This document shows, in pieces, positions 27,179-36,631 of a stretch of DNA of 41,953 bases. The stretch's first letter is position 1; every line of letters begins with the position of its first letter. The stretch spans positions 1 through 41,953 of the forward strand of contig JAILGI010000038.1 of assembly GCA_024696885.1 (NCBI GenBank). Reading direction: 5' to 3'. Origin of the DNA: Bacilli bacterium. Lineage in GTDB: Bacteria; Bacillota_I; Bacilli_A; RFN20; CAG-826. A program made the position numbers and the translations under genes. Under the pieces are notes generated by a model, which searched no databases, was not told the DNA's origin, and saw nothing but the letters and a program-made list of their open reading frames with translations.

Positions 27179-30100
27179 ATGGCTGAGATAGTTAATCAGA
27201 CAGTTAATGCAACTACATTTTCTAATACTTCTGGAACTGGTGGTCATTCTAATCATTTTAAATTGAACAGAACCACACCCATTTCAGTTATTTTTTCATC
27301 TTTTTCTATTTCTCGTGGAAGCGTTGTTAATAAGTGCTTGCTTTATTTTAAAATTCCATCTGAAATTGTAGACCCATATAGAATTAAGATTTCATACAGA
27401 TCTCAAAATACCTCCAATGATATTGAAGATATTGATGTTGGAGATTATAAAGAAATATCAAGCAGTGAAAAATATTTAGTTTTTGATATTTCTGATGCTT
27501 TTCCACGCGTGCATAAATCTTCAATGACGTTTGAACTTGAATTAATAACTAATGATCAAAACGATAACAGTGTTTATTATTTTGAAAAAACACCCGTTCC
27601 CTATTTAGACATCTCCTACAATAGACCTTTTGCCTTTTTAGAGAATCAAAAAGTTCTTAAAGATGATATTGGGGAGGACATGTCATATTCGATAAATTTA
27701 AATTCTGGTTTGTTAACGTTTAAAAAACGACTTTTTAATGATGTTTTGCCATATCCATTAGAACTTACGTACGACGATTATAGTAATTCTCGTTACCATA
27801 ATTTACCTTATCGATTTAAATTATCAATTTTAGAGAGAATAAACTTTCTCAATAATAATCCAAAAACCTATGTTGATGGAGAATATAAATATTATTCTTT
27901 GAAAAAAACATCAAAATCTGGCATTTACTATTTTGATGAATATGGAAGTGGTTTAATCTTAGAACCCCTCTCAAATGGCAATTATAAATTATTTGTTGAT
28001 TCAAACAATGGATATAAATTATTTAATTCTGACGGATATCTCATCAAAATTGTCGATGAATTTGGCAGAGAAATAAATATCGCATATACCCAACCTTTTT
28101 CCAAAAATCATGGTGAAAACGATGAAACAATAGAAGAAGATGAAACGCGTCTACCAAGTTTTTACACGATTACAATTACCGATTATTTAGGCTTTTCAGT
28201 TGTTATTGAAGAAAAACCTCTTAACGGAACAATTACCATTAAAGATAGCTCTTCTAATATTTTACAAACGATCAATTACACCTCACCCAGCAGCAAACTA
28301 ACAATTATCAAAGAAAGTAACGACACCAAAGAGACAACAATCTCTTATGACACAAATAACGGTAGATTATCGTCCATTAATGAATATTCACTTTATAGTG
28401 TTTTATTTGGTTATGATGACGTAATGGAAAAGCCCATTTCTGTCACTCATAAATATAATGGCCAAACTTTAAAAACATATTCCTTTGATTATGGTTCCAT
28501 GCGAACAGATGTCACTGATAATCATGGTGTTCGAATGCGATATCTTTTTGATGAAAAAGAAAGACTTGTCACTAGTGGTGAAGTTAAGGATAACCAAGTC
28601 CATTTTGCTTCTTTTAATTCATATGATGAGTTTAATAAATACAGCGCATCCCTAGATAAAATGCGTGGTATTTCCTTTAAAACAAATCAAATTCCACAAC
28701 AAGGAGTCAATACTTTTAATTTAAATATTTACTCTTACTCATATGATTATGGTTTTATTCTTAAGGGTGGTAAATATTATCTTTTGTTGTTACAAATTTC
28801 AAAAGATTATGATGAATTACTCCGATACAAGACGAATGTCCCCACTGTGACAATGACATGCGGGGGAATAACAACAACGCTTGAGTGTCGTAGTAATGAA
28901 CGCAATGGTGTGGCTTTGACTAGGTTTTATCTCGCAAGTGACCATGATATGTCATCTGCTAATCCGGGTTTAACGATGTCCATTTCTTTCTTCCAAGACG
29001 GAAATATAAACCATCATTTTGGATTCTCTGTCAAAATCATTGAATGTAAAGGTTATATGTCTGATTATTATCTTGGTTTAAACAATAGTGAACCTTCACT
29101 TAATAAACCATCATTCTTTTCAACTGTTATTAATGGGCAATATTATCATTCTTTAACTTTTAAAGATTTAACAGCGAACTACTACAATAAAAACAGAGGT
29201 AAACCATTCTTTTGGGACAATGACAAACACACTTTAGTGTACGCTCCAACATATCCAAGCGAATATTTGTATTGTGATGGCGTTTTGGGGGCATTAATTG
29301 CTATATTTGCGGATACTTTATCAACAGTTACCCTTGATGCGATTGTTAATCATTTTTCAAGCGTTCAACGTTGTGATATTGATTCCACTCTTTTTGGCGT
29401 TAAAACAGTTGTTAAATATGTTACTGATTACACGGCGCAATTAGGATATTACCCAATTGTTCGCCTTTATTACATTCGTTTATTTACTGATTACGCTCTC
29501 ATTTATAACAAGACATTCACCAAAAATAATACTTATCTAAAAACGTCAAAATATGATTATTATTCCCGCCTTTTAAAAACGGTGGACGAAAACGATAATT
29601 TTGTCGAATACACTTATGATAATTACGATAATGTCTTATCTAAAAAAGAAGGCAAAGAACAATATAGTAATTACATTGAAGTGACAAATGCATATGATTC
29701 TTTATATAGAATGACTTCAATGTCCACAACTATCGATAACATCATACAAACATCATCACTTCAATACACATCATTTTTCAGAACACCATCATCATCGACA
29801 AACGCCAATAATGTAACGAAATATTATTCTTTTGACCTTGATCACAGAAACATTACCTCGGTTTCTTGTGGCAACTCTTCAATAGATAGCGATTACACTT
29901 ATTCAAATTTAGATACAGTCTCAAACGATAGTGAGATTAACCTTCCTCGAGATAGCAAGAATCTAAGCTCTGGTTATAATGTTTTATTTGGAAACAATCA
30001 ATATAAACAAGTTTTGACGGTAACTAACACTGTAGGAGGAGTTTCAGACAGTGTATCTGAACAATATTTAAACAAATTATTAGTTCGTTACGGAAATAAT

Positions 30101-32092
30101 AAATATCAACAAATACGTTACATCTTTGAACTGGTTCCGTTATCGAAATTAATTAGACCTAAAGTGGCCCTTTTCTACTTTGATGAAAGGCCGGAAAATA
30201 TTGAAGATTTAACTATTAATGACAGTGATAATCCTTCCCTAACTTCACAATTATTTAAAATAATTGATACTTATTCTGAACAATCAACCTGTTTTACTTA
30301 TGATGATTACGATAGAGTTAGCTATATCGCTGTTCGTGACAACAATACCGAACTCATTACTTACACACAACTGCAACAATATGATTCTTTTAATCGATTA
30401 ACAAATGTGAGATATTCTAACTTCGGAAAAACCGTGGAAACTCTTATCTCATATGCAAGTGAAATGGGTGACACTATATCCGAAATAACTCAAAGGGTTT
30501 ATTTCACAACAACAAATTATAGTTTTATTAGTGAAGAATCCACTCTCGACCCTCTTAAACGCATCTCCAATCTCAATCAAATTGATAATGGGGAATACGA
30601 GCTAAATAAAGACTATAATTATCATTCCTCAAATAACAAAACTAGTGTTTATCCTTATCGCATTGATTATTCCTATACTGATAATAACAATACATCCATC
30701 TTACAAAAATCTTATTACATTACATATAATGCATTAGCAAATATCACCTCTATTAAAGAAGGTAATACATCTAGCCCAACTCCATTAACAGGAAGTGATT
30801 ATGTCTACGATAATCTTAATCAATTAACTGAGGAGATTAATTATCAATCCAACATCGAATCTAGATTAGTCTATTCTTACGATAATAATGGCAATATCAC
30901 CTCGGTTAATAAATATGATTTGAATAATAATCTCATCTCAAGTGATACCTATTCATATCATTCTTATTACAAAGATTTATTAATCTCATTTAACAATAAC
31001 TCCATTACCTATGATGATGCTTTAAATCCCATTTCTTATAATGGAATGACTTTTGCATATTCTAATCGAAACAAACTCATCTCATTTACTAAGAATAACG
31101 TTACCTATAATTACAAATATAACTATAACGGTATAAGAACTGAAAAGACTGTTGATAACATCTTGAAAGTTAAATATGTCTTAGATGGTAATCGCATCAT
31201 CAAAGAAGAAAGACAAGACCTAGTTAATAACACAAACATTAATCTCATCTATTTATATGGCCAACAGGGATTAATGGGTATTATCAAAGATGAAACGTTA
31301 TATCGAGTTATTACTAATGTTCTTGGTGATATTACTTATATCTATCAAGGAGATACCTTATTAGCCCATTATGTCTATGATGCTTATGGCAATCATAAAG
31401 TATTGGATTCTAACAATAATGAAATCACAAATCCAACCCATATTGGTCTATTAAACCCATTTAGATATCGTGGTTATTATTTTGATCAAGAATCTGGCCT
31501 ATATTACTGTAATGCAAGATATTATTATCCTGTTTGGAGAAGATGGTTAACACCTGATCATTATTCTTATTTAGACAACAAATCACTCATCGGTATTAAT
31601 CTATTTGCATATTGTAAGAATAATCCGGTGATGTTATATGATCCGGAGGGGAATAGTTCATTGCTTGTTGGCATAATTATTATAGTTGCTTTTTCAATTT
31701 TATTTCTTCATTCAGACACAAAGCACAAATACGAAAACTACTATGATAAAGGATATATGGGTCATGAAAAAATTACCTTATCTACTGGTAACGATATTTA
31801 CTATTATATTTCTGATGTTGAAGACCATAATGGTATTAAGCGCAAAAATCTTAAAATTTTTAATTCATATTATTATTCCGAAAAAGAAATTGATGAATTA
31901 CTTGACTATTTGATTCGTGATGGTTATGAAATTAATATAAAAATAGTTAAAAACGAATGGGAATGGCATAAAATAGCATTTGAATATGGGATTGACCAAC
32001 GCAATACTGCATCGGTTGATTCGTATTTCGATGCTTACGATGATACTCATGGTTTTTGGTCTTGGTTTATGAAAACGTTTAGGTGGTTTTGA
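27179..32092 (+). CDS. RHS-repeat protein with RHS core and variable C-terminal tail (candidate polymorphic toxin)
   Basis: YD repeats (YDNYDNVLSKKEG, YDDYDRVSYIAVRDN, YDNNGNITSVNKYD); RHS core NPFRYRGYYFDQESGLYYCNARYYYPVWRRWLTPD...NLFAYCKNNPVMLYDPEG; 145-aa unrelated tail. Confidence 0.93.
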   Translation: MAEIVNQTVNATTFSNTSGTGGHSNHFKLNRTTPISVIFSSFSISRGSVVNKCLLYFKIPSEIVDPYRIKISYRSQNTSNDIEDIDVGDYKEISSSEKYLVFDISDAFPRVHKSSMTFELELITNDQNDNSVYYFEKTPVPYLDISYNRPFAFLENQKVLKDDIGEDMSYSINLNSGLLTFKKRLFNDVLPYPLELTYDDYSNSRYHNLPYRFKLSILERINFLNNNPKTYVDGEYKYYSLKKTSKSGIYYFDEYGSGLILEPLSNGNYKLFVDSNNGYKLFNSDGYLIKIVDEFGREINIAYTQPFSKNHGENDETIEEDETRLPSFYTITITDYLGFSVVIEEKPLNGTITIKDSSSNILQTINYTSPSSKLTIIKESNDTKETTISYDTNNGRLSSINEYSLYSVLFGYDDVMEKPISVTHKYNGQTLKTYSFDYGSMRTDVTDNHGVRMRYLFDEKERLVTSGEVKDNQVHFASFNSYDEFNKYSASLDKMRGISFKTNQIPQQGVNTFNLNIYSYSYDYGFILKGGKYYLLLLQISKDYDELLRYKTNVPTVTMTCGGITTTLECRSNERNGVALTRFYLASDHDMSSANPGLTMSISFFQDGNINHHFGFSVKIIECKGYMSDYYLGLNNSEPSLNKPSFFSTVINGQYYHSLTFKDLTANYYNKNRGKPFFWDNDKHTLVYAPTYPSEYLYCDGVLGALIAIFADTLSTVTLDAIVNHFSSVQRCDIDSTLFGVKTVVKYVTDYTAQLGYYPIVRLYYIRLFTDYALIYNKTFTKNNTYLKTSKYDYYSRLLKTVDENDNFVEYTYDNYDNVLSKKEGKEQYSNYIEVTNAYDSLYRMTSMSTTIDNIIQTSSLQYTSFFRTPSSSTNANNVTKYYSFDLDHRNITSVSCGNSSIDSDYTYSNLDTVSNDSEINLPRDSKNLSSGYNVLFGNNQYKQVLTVTNTVGGVSDSVSEQYLNKLLVRYGNNKYQQIRYIFELVPLSKLIRPKVALFYFDERPENIEDLTINDSDNPSLTSQLFKIIDTYSEQSTCFTYDDYDRVSYIAVRDNNTELITYTQLQQYDSFNRLTNVRYSNFGKTVETLISYASEMGDTISEITQRVYFTTTNYSFISEESTLDPLKRISNLNQIDNGEYELNKDYNYHSSNNKTSVYPYRIDYSYTDNNNTSILQKSYYITYNALANITSIKEGNTSSPTPLTGSDYVYDNLNQLTEEINYQSNIESRLVYSYDNNGNITSVNKYDLNNNLISSDTYSYHSYYKDLLISFNNNSITYDDALNPISYNGMTFAYSNRNKLISFTKNNVTYNYKYNYNGIRTEKTVDNILKVKYVLDGNRIIKEERQDLVNNTNINLIYLYGQQGLMGIIKDETLYRVITNVLGDITYIYQGDTLLAHYVYDAYGNHKVLDSNNNEITNPTHIGLLNPFRYRGYYFDQESGLYYCNARYYYPVWRRWLTPDHYSYLDNKSLIGINLFAYCKNNPVMLYDPEGNSSLLVGIIIIVAFSILFLHSDTKHKYENYYDKGYMGHEKITLSTGNDIYYYISDVEDHNGIKRKNLKIFNSYYYSEKEIDELLDYLIRDGYEINIKIVKNEWEWHKIAFEYGIDQRNTASVDSYFDAYDDTHGFWSWFMKTFRWF

Positions 32093-33168
32093 TGAATAAA
32101 AAAAAGTATATAAGCTTAACAATCGTTTTAATTCTTTTGTTTATATATGCAGGCGTTCGCATTTTAATTTCCATTTCATTAAAAGAAGGACCATTTCATT
32201 ATATATCTATGGTCGATACTATTAACCCTTTAAAATATATACATGTTGAAGACAATCTATACCTATACTTAGATGGTGGGCTCTATTCTCTCGAAAAAGA
32301 AAACATTAAATTATATCGAAGTTTTAATAGTTCATTTGCCTGCTATGATAATGGCAAATTTTATTATGGTCGAACTGGAATTAAGCCCACCCCCACTTAT
32401 TTTTATGACATTTCAACCGGAGAACAAGGAACGATTGATATTTCTTATTTGGACTTTGTTTACAACAATAAAGGCTTTGGATTAGAATTCAATAAAAAAG
32501 AAGATGGATTTAAACATATTAAAAAGTATGATTTGACAACAACGCAAGTGGAAGAATGTGATTTAGTATGGAATTATAATATGTTTATTAAGATTTACGA
32601 TATCTATTGTTATATTGATCGCACCCCATGTATTTTCAAAATTGATAATATCGATTCGTGTGTTTGCCTCGATATTGAAAATTTAAAAAATGAATGGATA
32701 TTTGTTTGGAAAGACGGATGCTGGAACACTGGTTTATATTTATTTGATATAGATATGAAATTGCTTTCTAAAAAGATTATTGGTAACAAGTTTTATGCTT
32801 CGATAACCACGAAAACGTTTAATGGAAAATGTTCCACGTACGATGAAATGTGTATTTGTCGTTACGGAGAAACAAAGATTATTAGTTACGATATTACCAC
32901 TAATAAAATGGAAGAAATAATGATATTGCCATCTCGAGATGTTCCGTTTTATTACAATGGGGAAATGTTGCTTCATTACTATGAAGGAAACATTTATAAT
33001 AACGAATTATTATTTAAAGAAGTGGATTTAATTAAAGAAGGAAAAGAACATTACCAAAAAGATGAAATGCCGGGAGAAGAAGACTTTATACATAAATACT
33101 ATTTTGACTATATAAATAACAAGATTTTTTATTTTGATTTAAAATCTTTCAATACCATTAATTTGTAA
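32092..33168 (+). CDS. Membrane-anchored hypothetical protein, candidate cognate immunity/partner of the RHS tail
   Basis: ATG 32092 overlaps the RHS stop by 1 nt (TGATG); N-terminal TM MNKKKYISLTIVLILLFIYAGVRILI; aromatic beta-rich repeats. Confidence 0.68.
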   Translation: MNKKKYISLTIVLILLFIYAGVRILISISLKEGPFHYISMVDTINPLKYIHVEDNLYLYLDGGLYSLEKENIKLYRSFNSSFACYDNGKFYYGRTGIKPTPTYFYDISTGEQGTIDISYLDFVYNNKGFGLEFNKKEDGFKHIKKYDLTTTQVEECDLVWNYNMFIKIYDIYCYIDRTPCIFKIDNIDSCVCLDIENLKNEWIFVWKDGCWNTGLYLFDIDMKLLSKKIIGNKFYASITTKTFNGKCSTYDEMCICRYGETKIISYDITTNKMEEIMILPSRDVPFYYNGEMLLHYYEGNIYNNELLFKEVDLIKEGKEHYQKDEMPGEEDFIHKYYFDYINNKIFYFDLKSFNTINL

Positions 33169-33179
33169 AGGAATAAGGC

Positions 33180-34370
33180 ATGAAAATTTTAATGATTTGC
33201 CAGTTTTATTATCCCGAGAACTTTGTTATAACAAAAATCGCGGAAAAGATAGCCTCTTTTGGTCATGATGTAACCGTTTTAACTGGTAAACCAAATTATG
33301 GATATGGTTATATCCTTCCAGAATATAAAGATGTATCTCACGAAGTAATAAACAATGTCAAAGTGGAAAGAGTGAATCTCAAACCGAGAGAACAAACTCG
33401 TAAATCCATTATTAAAAACTACCTTTCCTTTTGGAAAGCATCTAAAAAATGGGTGAGAAAAACAAAAGAAAAGTTCGATATTGTTTATTCCATGTCTTTA
33501 TCCCCAGTGACTATCTTGGCGGCGGGTAATGTCTATAAGAAAAAGCACAAAGTTCCTCATGTTGTTCATTGTGTGGATCTTTGGCCTGAATCAGTTTTAG
33601 TCACTCATGCGGTAAAAAAGAAATCATTAACTTATAAGCTTTTGTATAAATGGTCTAGGTCACTTTATAAAAAAGCGGACGAAGTATTAATTGGTTCCCC
33701 ATCTTTTGAAACATATTTTAATGATGTTTTAAAACTACCAAGCATTCCAAAGGTATTTATTCCTCAACCAAGCTTAGTGGAGGAGAGCGATTTAGAACCT
33801 TATCAATATGAAAAAGATACATTCAATATTTTATATTGTGGTAATCTGGGCACCATTCAACAAATACCAATGATTGTTGATGCAATGAAAGCATTTAAAG
33901 GCACTAATGTTAAGTTCCATGTTATTGGCATGGGCCCATTATCTCAAACATTAGAAAAAGGAATTAAAGATAACCACTTAGAAGACAATTTGAAATACTA
34001 TGGTCCAATTCCCGCTTATAAGGCAAGTGCCTATTTCAAAAGTGCAGATGCATTATATGTCTCTTTAAAAGATGAGGGATATGTTGGTAAAACAATTCCC
34101 AATAAACTAGTTATGTCGATGGCATTTAAAAAGCCAATTCTCGCTATGTTAAATGGTGATGGGAAAGACATCTTAAAAGCCGCTGATGGAGCGGTATATT
34201 CCGAACAAAACGCATCTTCATTAACCGAGGCAATTAAAACAATTTCTTCAATGAGTAAAGAAGATTTAAGTAGGTTAGGAAATAACAATTATCAATATTA
34301 TAAAAACAATCTCACTGTGGAGACTGTTTCAAGAAAAATTGAACAAGAATTATTGAACAAAATTAGCTAA
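33180..34370 (+). CDS. Glycosyltransferase family 4 (WbuB-like)
   Basis: MKILMICQFYYPENFVITKIAEKIASFGHDVTVLTGKPNYGYG...VVHCVDLWPESV...YCGNLGTIQQIP...IPNKLVMSMAFKKPI. Confidence 0.92.
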   Translation: MKILMICQFYYPENFVITKIAEKIASFGHDVTVLTGKPNYGYGYILPEYKDVSHEVINNVKVERVNLKPREQTRKSIIKNYLSFWKASKKWVRKTKEKFDIVYSMSLSPVTILAAGNVYKKKHKVPHVVHCVDLWPESVLVTHAVKKKSLTYKLLYKWSRSLYKKADEVLIGSPSFETYFNDVLKLPSIPKVFIPQPSLVEESDLEPYQYEKDTFNILYCGNLGTIQQIPMIVDAMKAFKGTNVKFHVIGMGPLSQTLEKGIKDNHLEDNLKYYGPIPAYKASAYFKSADALYVSLKDEGYVGKTIPNKLVMSMAFKKPILAMLNGDGKDILKAADGAVYSEQNASSLTEAIKTISSMSKEDLSRLGNNNYQYYKNNLTVETVSRKIEQELLNKIS

Positions 34371-35501
34371 GAAATCGGAAAGTTTTTTACCGATTTTTTC
34401 TATGGAATAAAGAGATAAGCACACTGTTCTAGCAGCATATGCCATCTTTTTTCTTTCTTCTGGAGACATCTTCAAAGCTTTGTCCATGGCTAAATATAAA
34501 TCTTCAACTTCACCAGATTGAGCCCAAATAGCGAGATTAGCAAATTTAGATTCTAGTTCTGTGTTTCTCACTGAGATAGTAACAGAATTGGAGGATAAAT
34601 ATTCTAATGTTTTACTAGGGATAGAAAGACGATCTAAATCCTGAGTAAATGGACGTGGATTGATGTTTGCAATTGCGTCTTTTTCAAGTTCTAAAACTTC
34701 TTTAACGGGAAGAGTGCCTAAATATTTTATTCTCGGTTCATTTCTAATGGCATTTTTAATGGCTTCTTCATCCGCGTGATGTCCACAAATAAGTAGAGAT
34801 ACTTTCTTATCTTCAATCTTCTTAAAGGCTTTGATTAAATTGTAAACGCCATAACGAGGAAGTAGTGCTCCACCGAAGAAGAAATATCTATTTTTGGTAT
34901 TTCTTTCTTCAATCTCTGATGATTCCACAACACCTTCAATGTTGATGTGTTCTTTATTCTCTTTATTAAAGAGCATGTTTAAACCTTCAGTTAAGGTGAT
35001 GAAACCATCTAATTTTGCACTTTGATTGAGAAGATACAAAGTATAAGAACGAGATGTACCTGTAATATTAGACGGTGAATCTGTACAAATACCAACCGCT
35101 GGATAATTAAACTTCTTGTGTAAATAATTAGCGGTTACGATGCATTTTGGATTGATTGTATCGGTCACGATTACTGCTTTTTCAAGTTTTAAATCGGATA
35201 ATAACTTTTTACTTTGCTTCTTAATGGAATGTAAACGTAAGAAACGATTCTTAGAAATGGATAAATAGTTATAAGTAATGTTTCCAATTTGTCTTCTTTG
35301 TGCGTTCAAAGATTTGACTGTGCAATTAGTATGAGAATACGGGCGAATTGAAATAACTTCCACTTCGTTATTTAAACTTAAAGCACGAATAATCTTGTTA
35401 TGGAAATTCTGGTTAGATGGATTTAAGGAAACTTTCCATAACTTATTAAATTCGTTATAGTCGTTTTCTTCTAAAGAAGTTGTGACGTATATAATTTTCA
35501 T
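34350..35501 (-). CDS. Glycosyltransferase (GT4-like)
   Basis: MKIIYVTTSLEENDYNEFNKLWKVSLNPSNQNFHNKIIRALSL; YFFFGGALLPRYGVYNLIKAFKKI; SIPSKTLEYLSSNSV. Confidence 0.82.
   Translation of the reverse strand: MKIIYVTTSLEENDYNEFNKLWKVSLNPSNQNFHNKIIRALSLNNEVEVISIRPYSHTNCTVKSLNAQRRQIGNITYNYLSISKNRFLRLHSIKKQSKKLLSDLKLEKAVIVTDTINPKCIVTANYLHKKFNYPAVGICTDSPSNITGTSRSYTLYLLNQSAKLDGFITLTEGLNMLFNKENKEHINIEGVVESSEIEERNTKNRYFFFGGALLPRYGVYNLIKAFKKIEDKKVSLLICGHHADEEAIKNAIRNEPRIKYLGTLPVKEVLELEKDAIANINPRPFTQDLDRLSIPSKTLEYLSSNSVTISVRNTELESKFANLAIWAQSGEVEDLYLAMDKALKMSPEERKKMAYAARTVCLSLYSIEKIGKKLSDFLANFVQ
34372..34400 (+). terminator. Intrinsic terminator of the plus-strand GT, inside the 3' coding end of the minus-strand GT
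   Basis: AAATCGG (34372-34378), 11-nt loop, CCGATTT (34390-34396) then T-run. Confidence 0.7.
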
Positions 35502-36586
35502 TTCATTAAGTCCTTAATACATTTAATAGTAGTTTCCGCCATCATTTCAATAGTATTTTCTTTTGCGGTTTTAATTGCTTCAAGAGATGAACACTCTTTT
35601 AACTTATTGATTTTATCGATAATGTCCTTTTCATCATTTAATTTCACAACAAATCCATTGACGCCATCTTTAATAAGATGAGTGGAACCAATAACCTTAT
35701 CAGAAGATAAAACTGGTAAGCCCATCGCTAAGGCTTCGTTAGTGGTGTGTCCATAGATGTCTTCTTTTGATAAAGTGATAAATCCATCACATAAAGACAT
35801 AATCTTAAAAAGATTCTCTCTCTTTTCAAAAGGTCTAATGATGACGTTAGTAATATTGTTTTCAATTATAATCTTCTCGTAATTAGCTTTTTCTTTGCCT
35901 TCACCCACTAATAAAAGTGTGCCTTTGATTTGTTTGAAGAGCTTAATTAATTGTTCATTATTCTTTCTCTTGATGAACTGAGATGCGGCAATGTATAAAT
36001 CACCATTTGGGAGATTAAATGCTCTCCTCTCCGCCTCTTTTTCTTCTTTTGTTAATGGTTTAGCAATAATGTCACTGTCGTAAAGCGTGCTATAAACGTA
36101 GTGGGAAATCTTGTTTTTATCCGCTCCATAATAGAGTAAATATTCATCCGCTTCTTCACATGGAGAAAGATAATTAGCAGCGGAAGAAATATATTTAGCT
36201 TTATATTTTCTCTTAAGACTATTTTCCTTTTTAATAACACCGCCATTAATTAGAAGAGTGTAGGGGATATGTTTCTTATTTAAATATTTAATGGCTTTTA
36301 ATTCGGCAATCTTGCTATATCCATTCATGATAATTAAATCGAATTCTTGATGTCTTCTCTTAAGAATATTCTTTAATTCCGAACTAAAAGAATTCTCTTC
36401 GCCAAAAATACATTTGTTGATAATTGTGTATTTGAAGTTATATTCGTTGCAGTTATAAAAGGAATCAGGTCTATTCTTTGCCTTTTTTCTTTCGAAAATG
36501 ACTTCTAAATCAAAATGTTTAGCCAGTTCATTGAATAATCTCACCTTGTATGGTGCGGGATGGTTGAAGACAATCAAAACTTTCAT
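35498..36586 (-). CDS. Glycosyltransferase family 4
   Basis: MKVLIVFNHPAPYKVRLFNELAKHFDLEVIFE; LPNGDLYIAASQFIKRKNNEQLIKLF; GFITLSKEDIYGHTTNEALAMGLPVLSSD; start at 36586 favoured by TATACT 6 nt upstream. Confidence 0.85.
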   Translation of the reverse strand: MKVLIVFNHPAPYKVRLFNELAKHFDLEVIFERKKAKNRPDSFYNCNEYNFKYTIINKCIFGEENSFSSELKNILKRRHQEFDLIIMNGYSKIAELKAIKYLNKKHIPYTLLINGGVIKKENSLKRKYKAKYISSAANYLSPCEEADEYLLYYGADKNKISHYVYSTLYDSDIIAKPLTKEEKEAERRAFNLPNGDLYIAASQFIKRKNNEQLIKLFKQIKGTLLLVGEGKEKANYEKIIIENNITNVIIRPFEKRENLFKIMSLCDGFITLSKEDIYGHTTNEALAMGLPVLSSDKVIGSTHLIKDGVNGFVVKLNDEKDIIDKINKLKECSSLEAIKTAKENTIEMMAETTIKCIKDLMK

Positions 36587-36631
36587 AAAATCAGTATACA
36601 AGCATGTCATAAAAAATGATATCATTTTTAT

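Noticed and set aside
31686-31913. Plus-strand alternate-frame ORF within the RHS tail, as a possible hidden immunity gene
   Set aside because: Low-complexity K/I/F-rich frame shadow of the RHS tail; the 1-nt coupled 32092 ORF is the better candidate.
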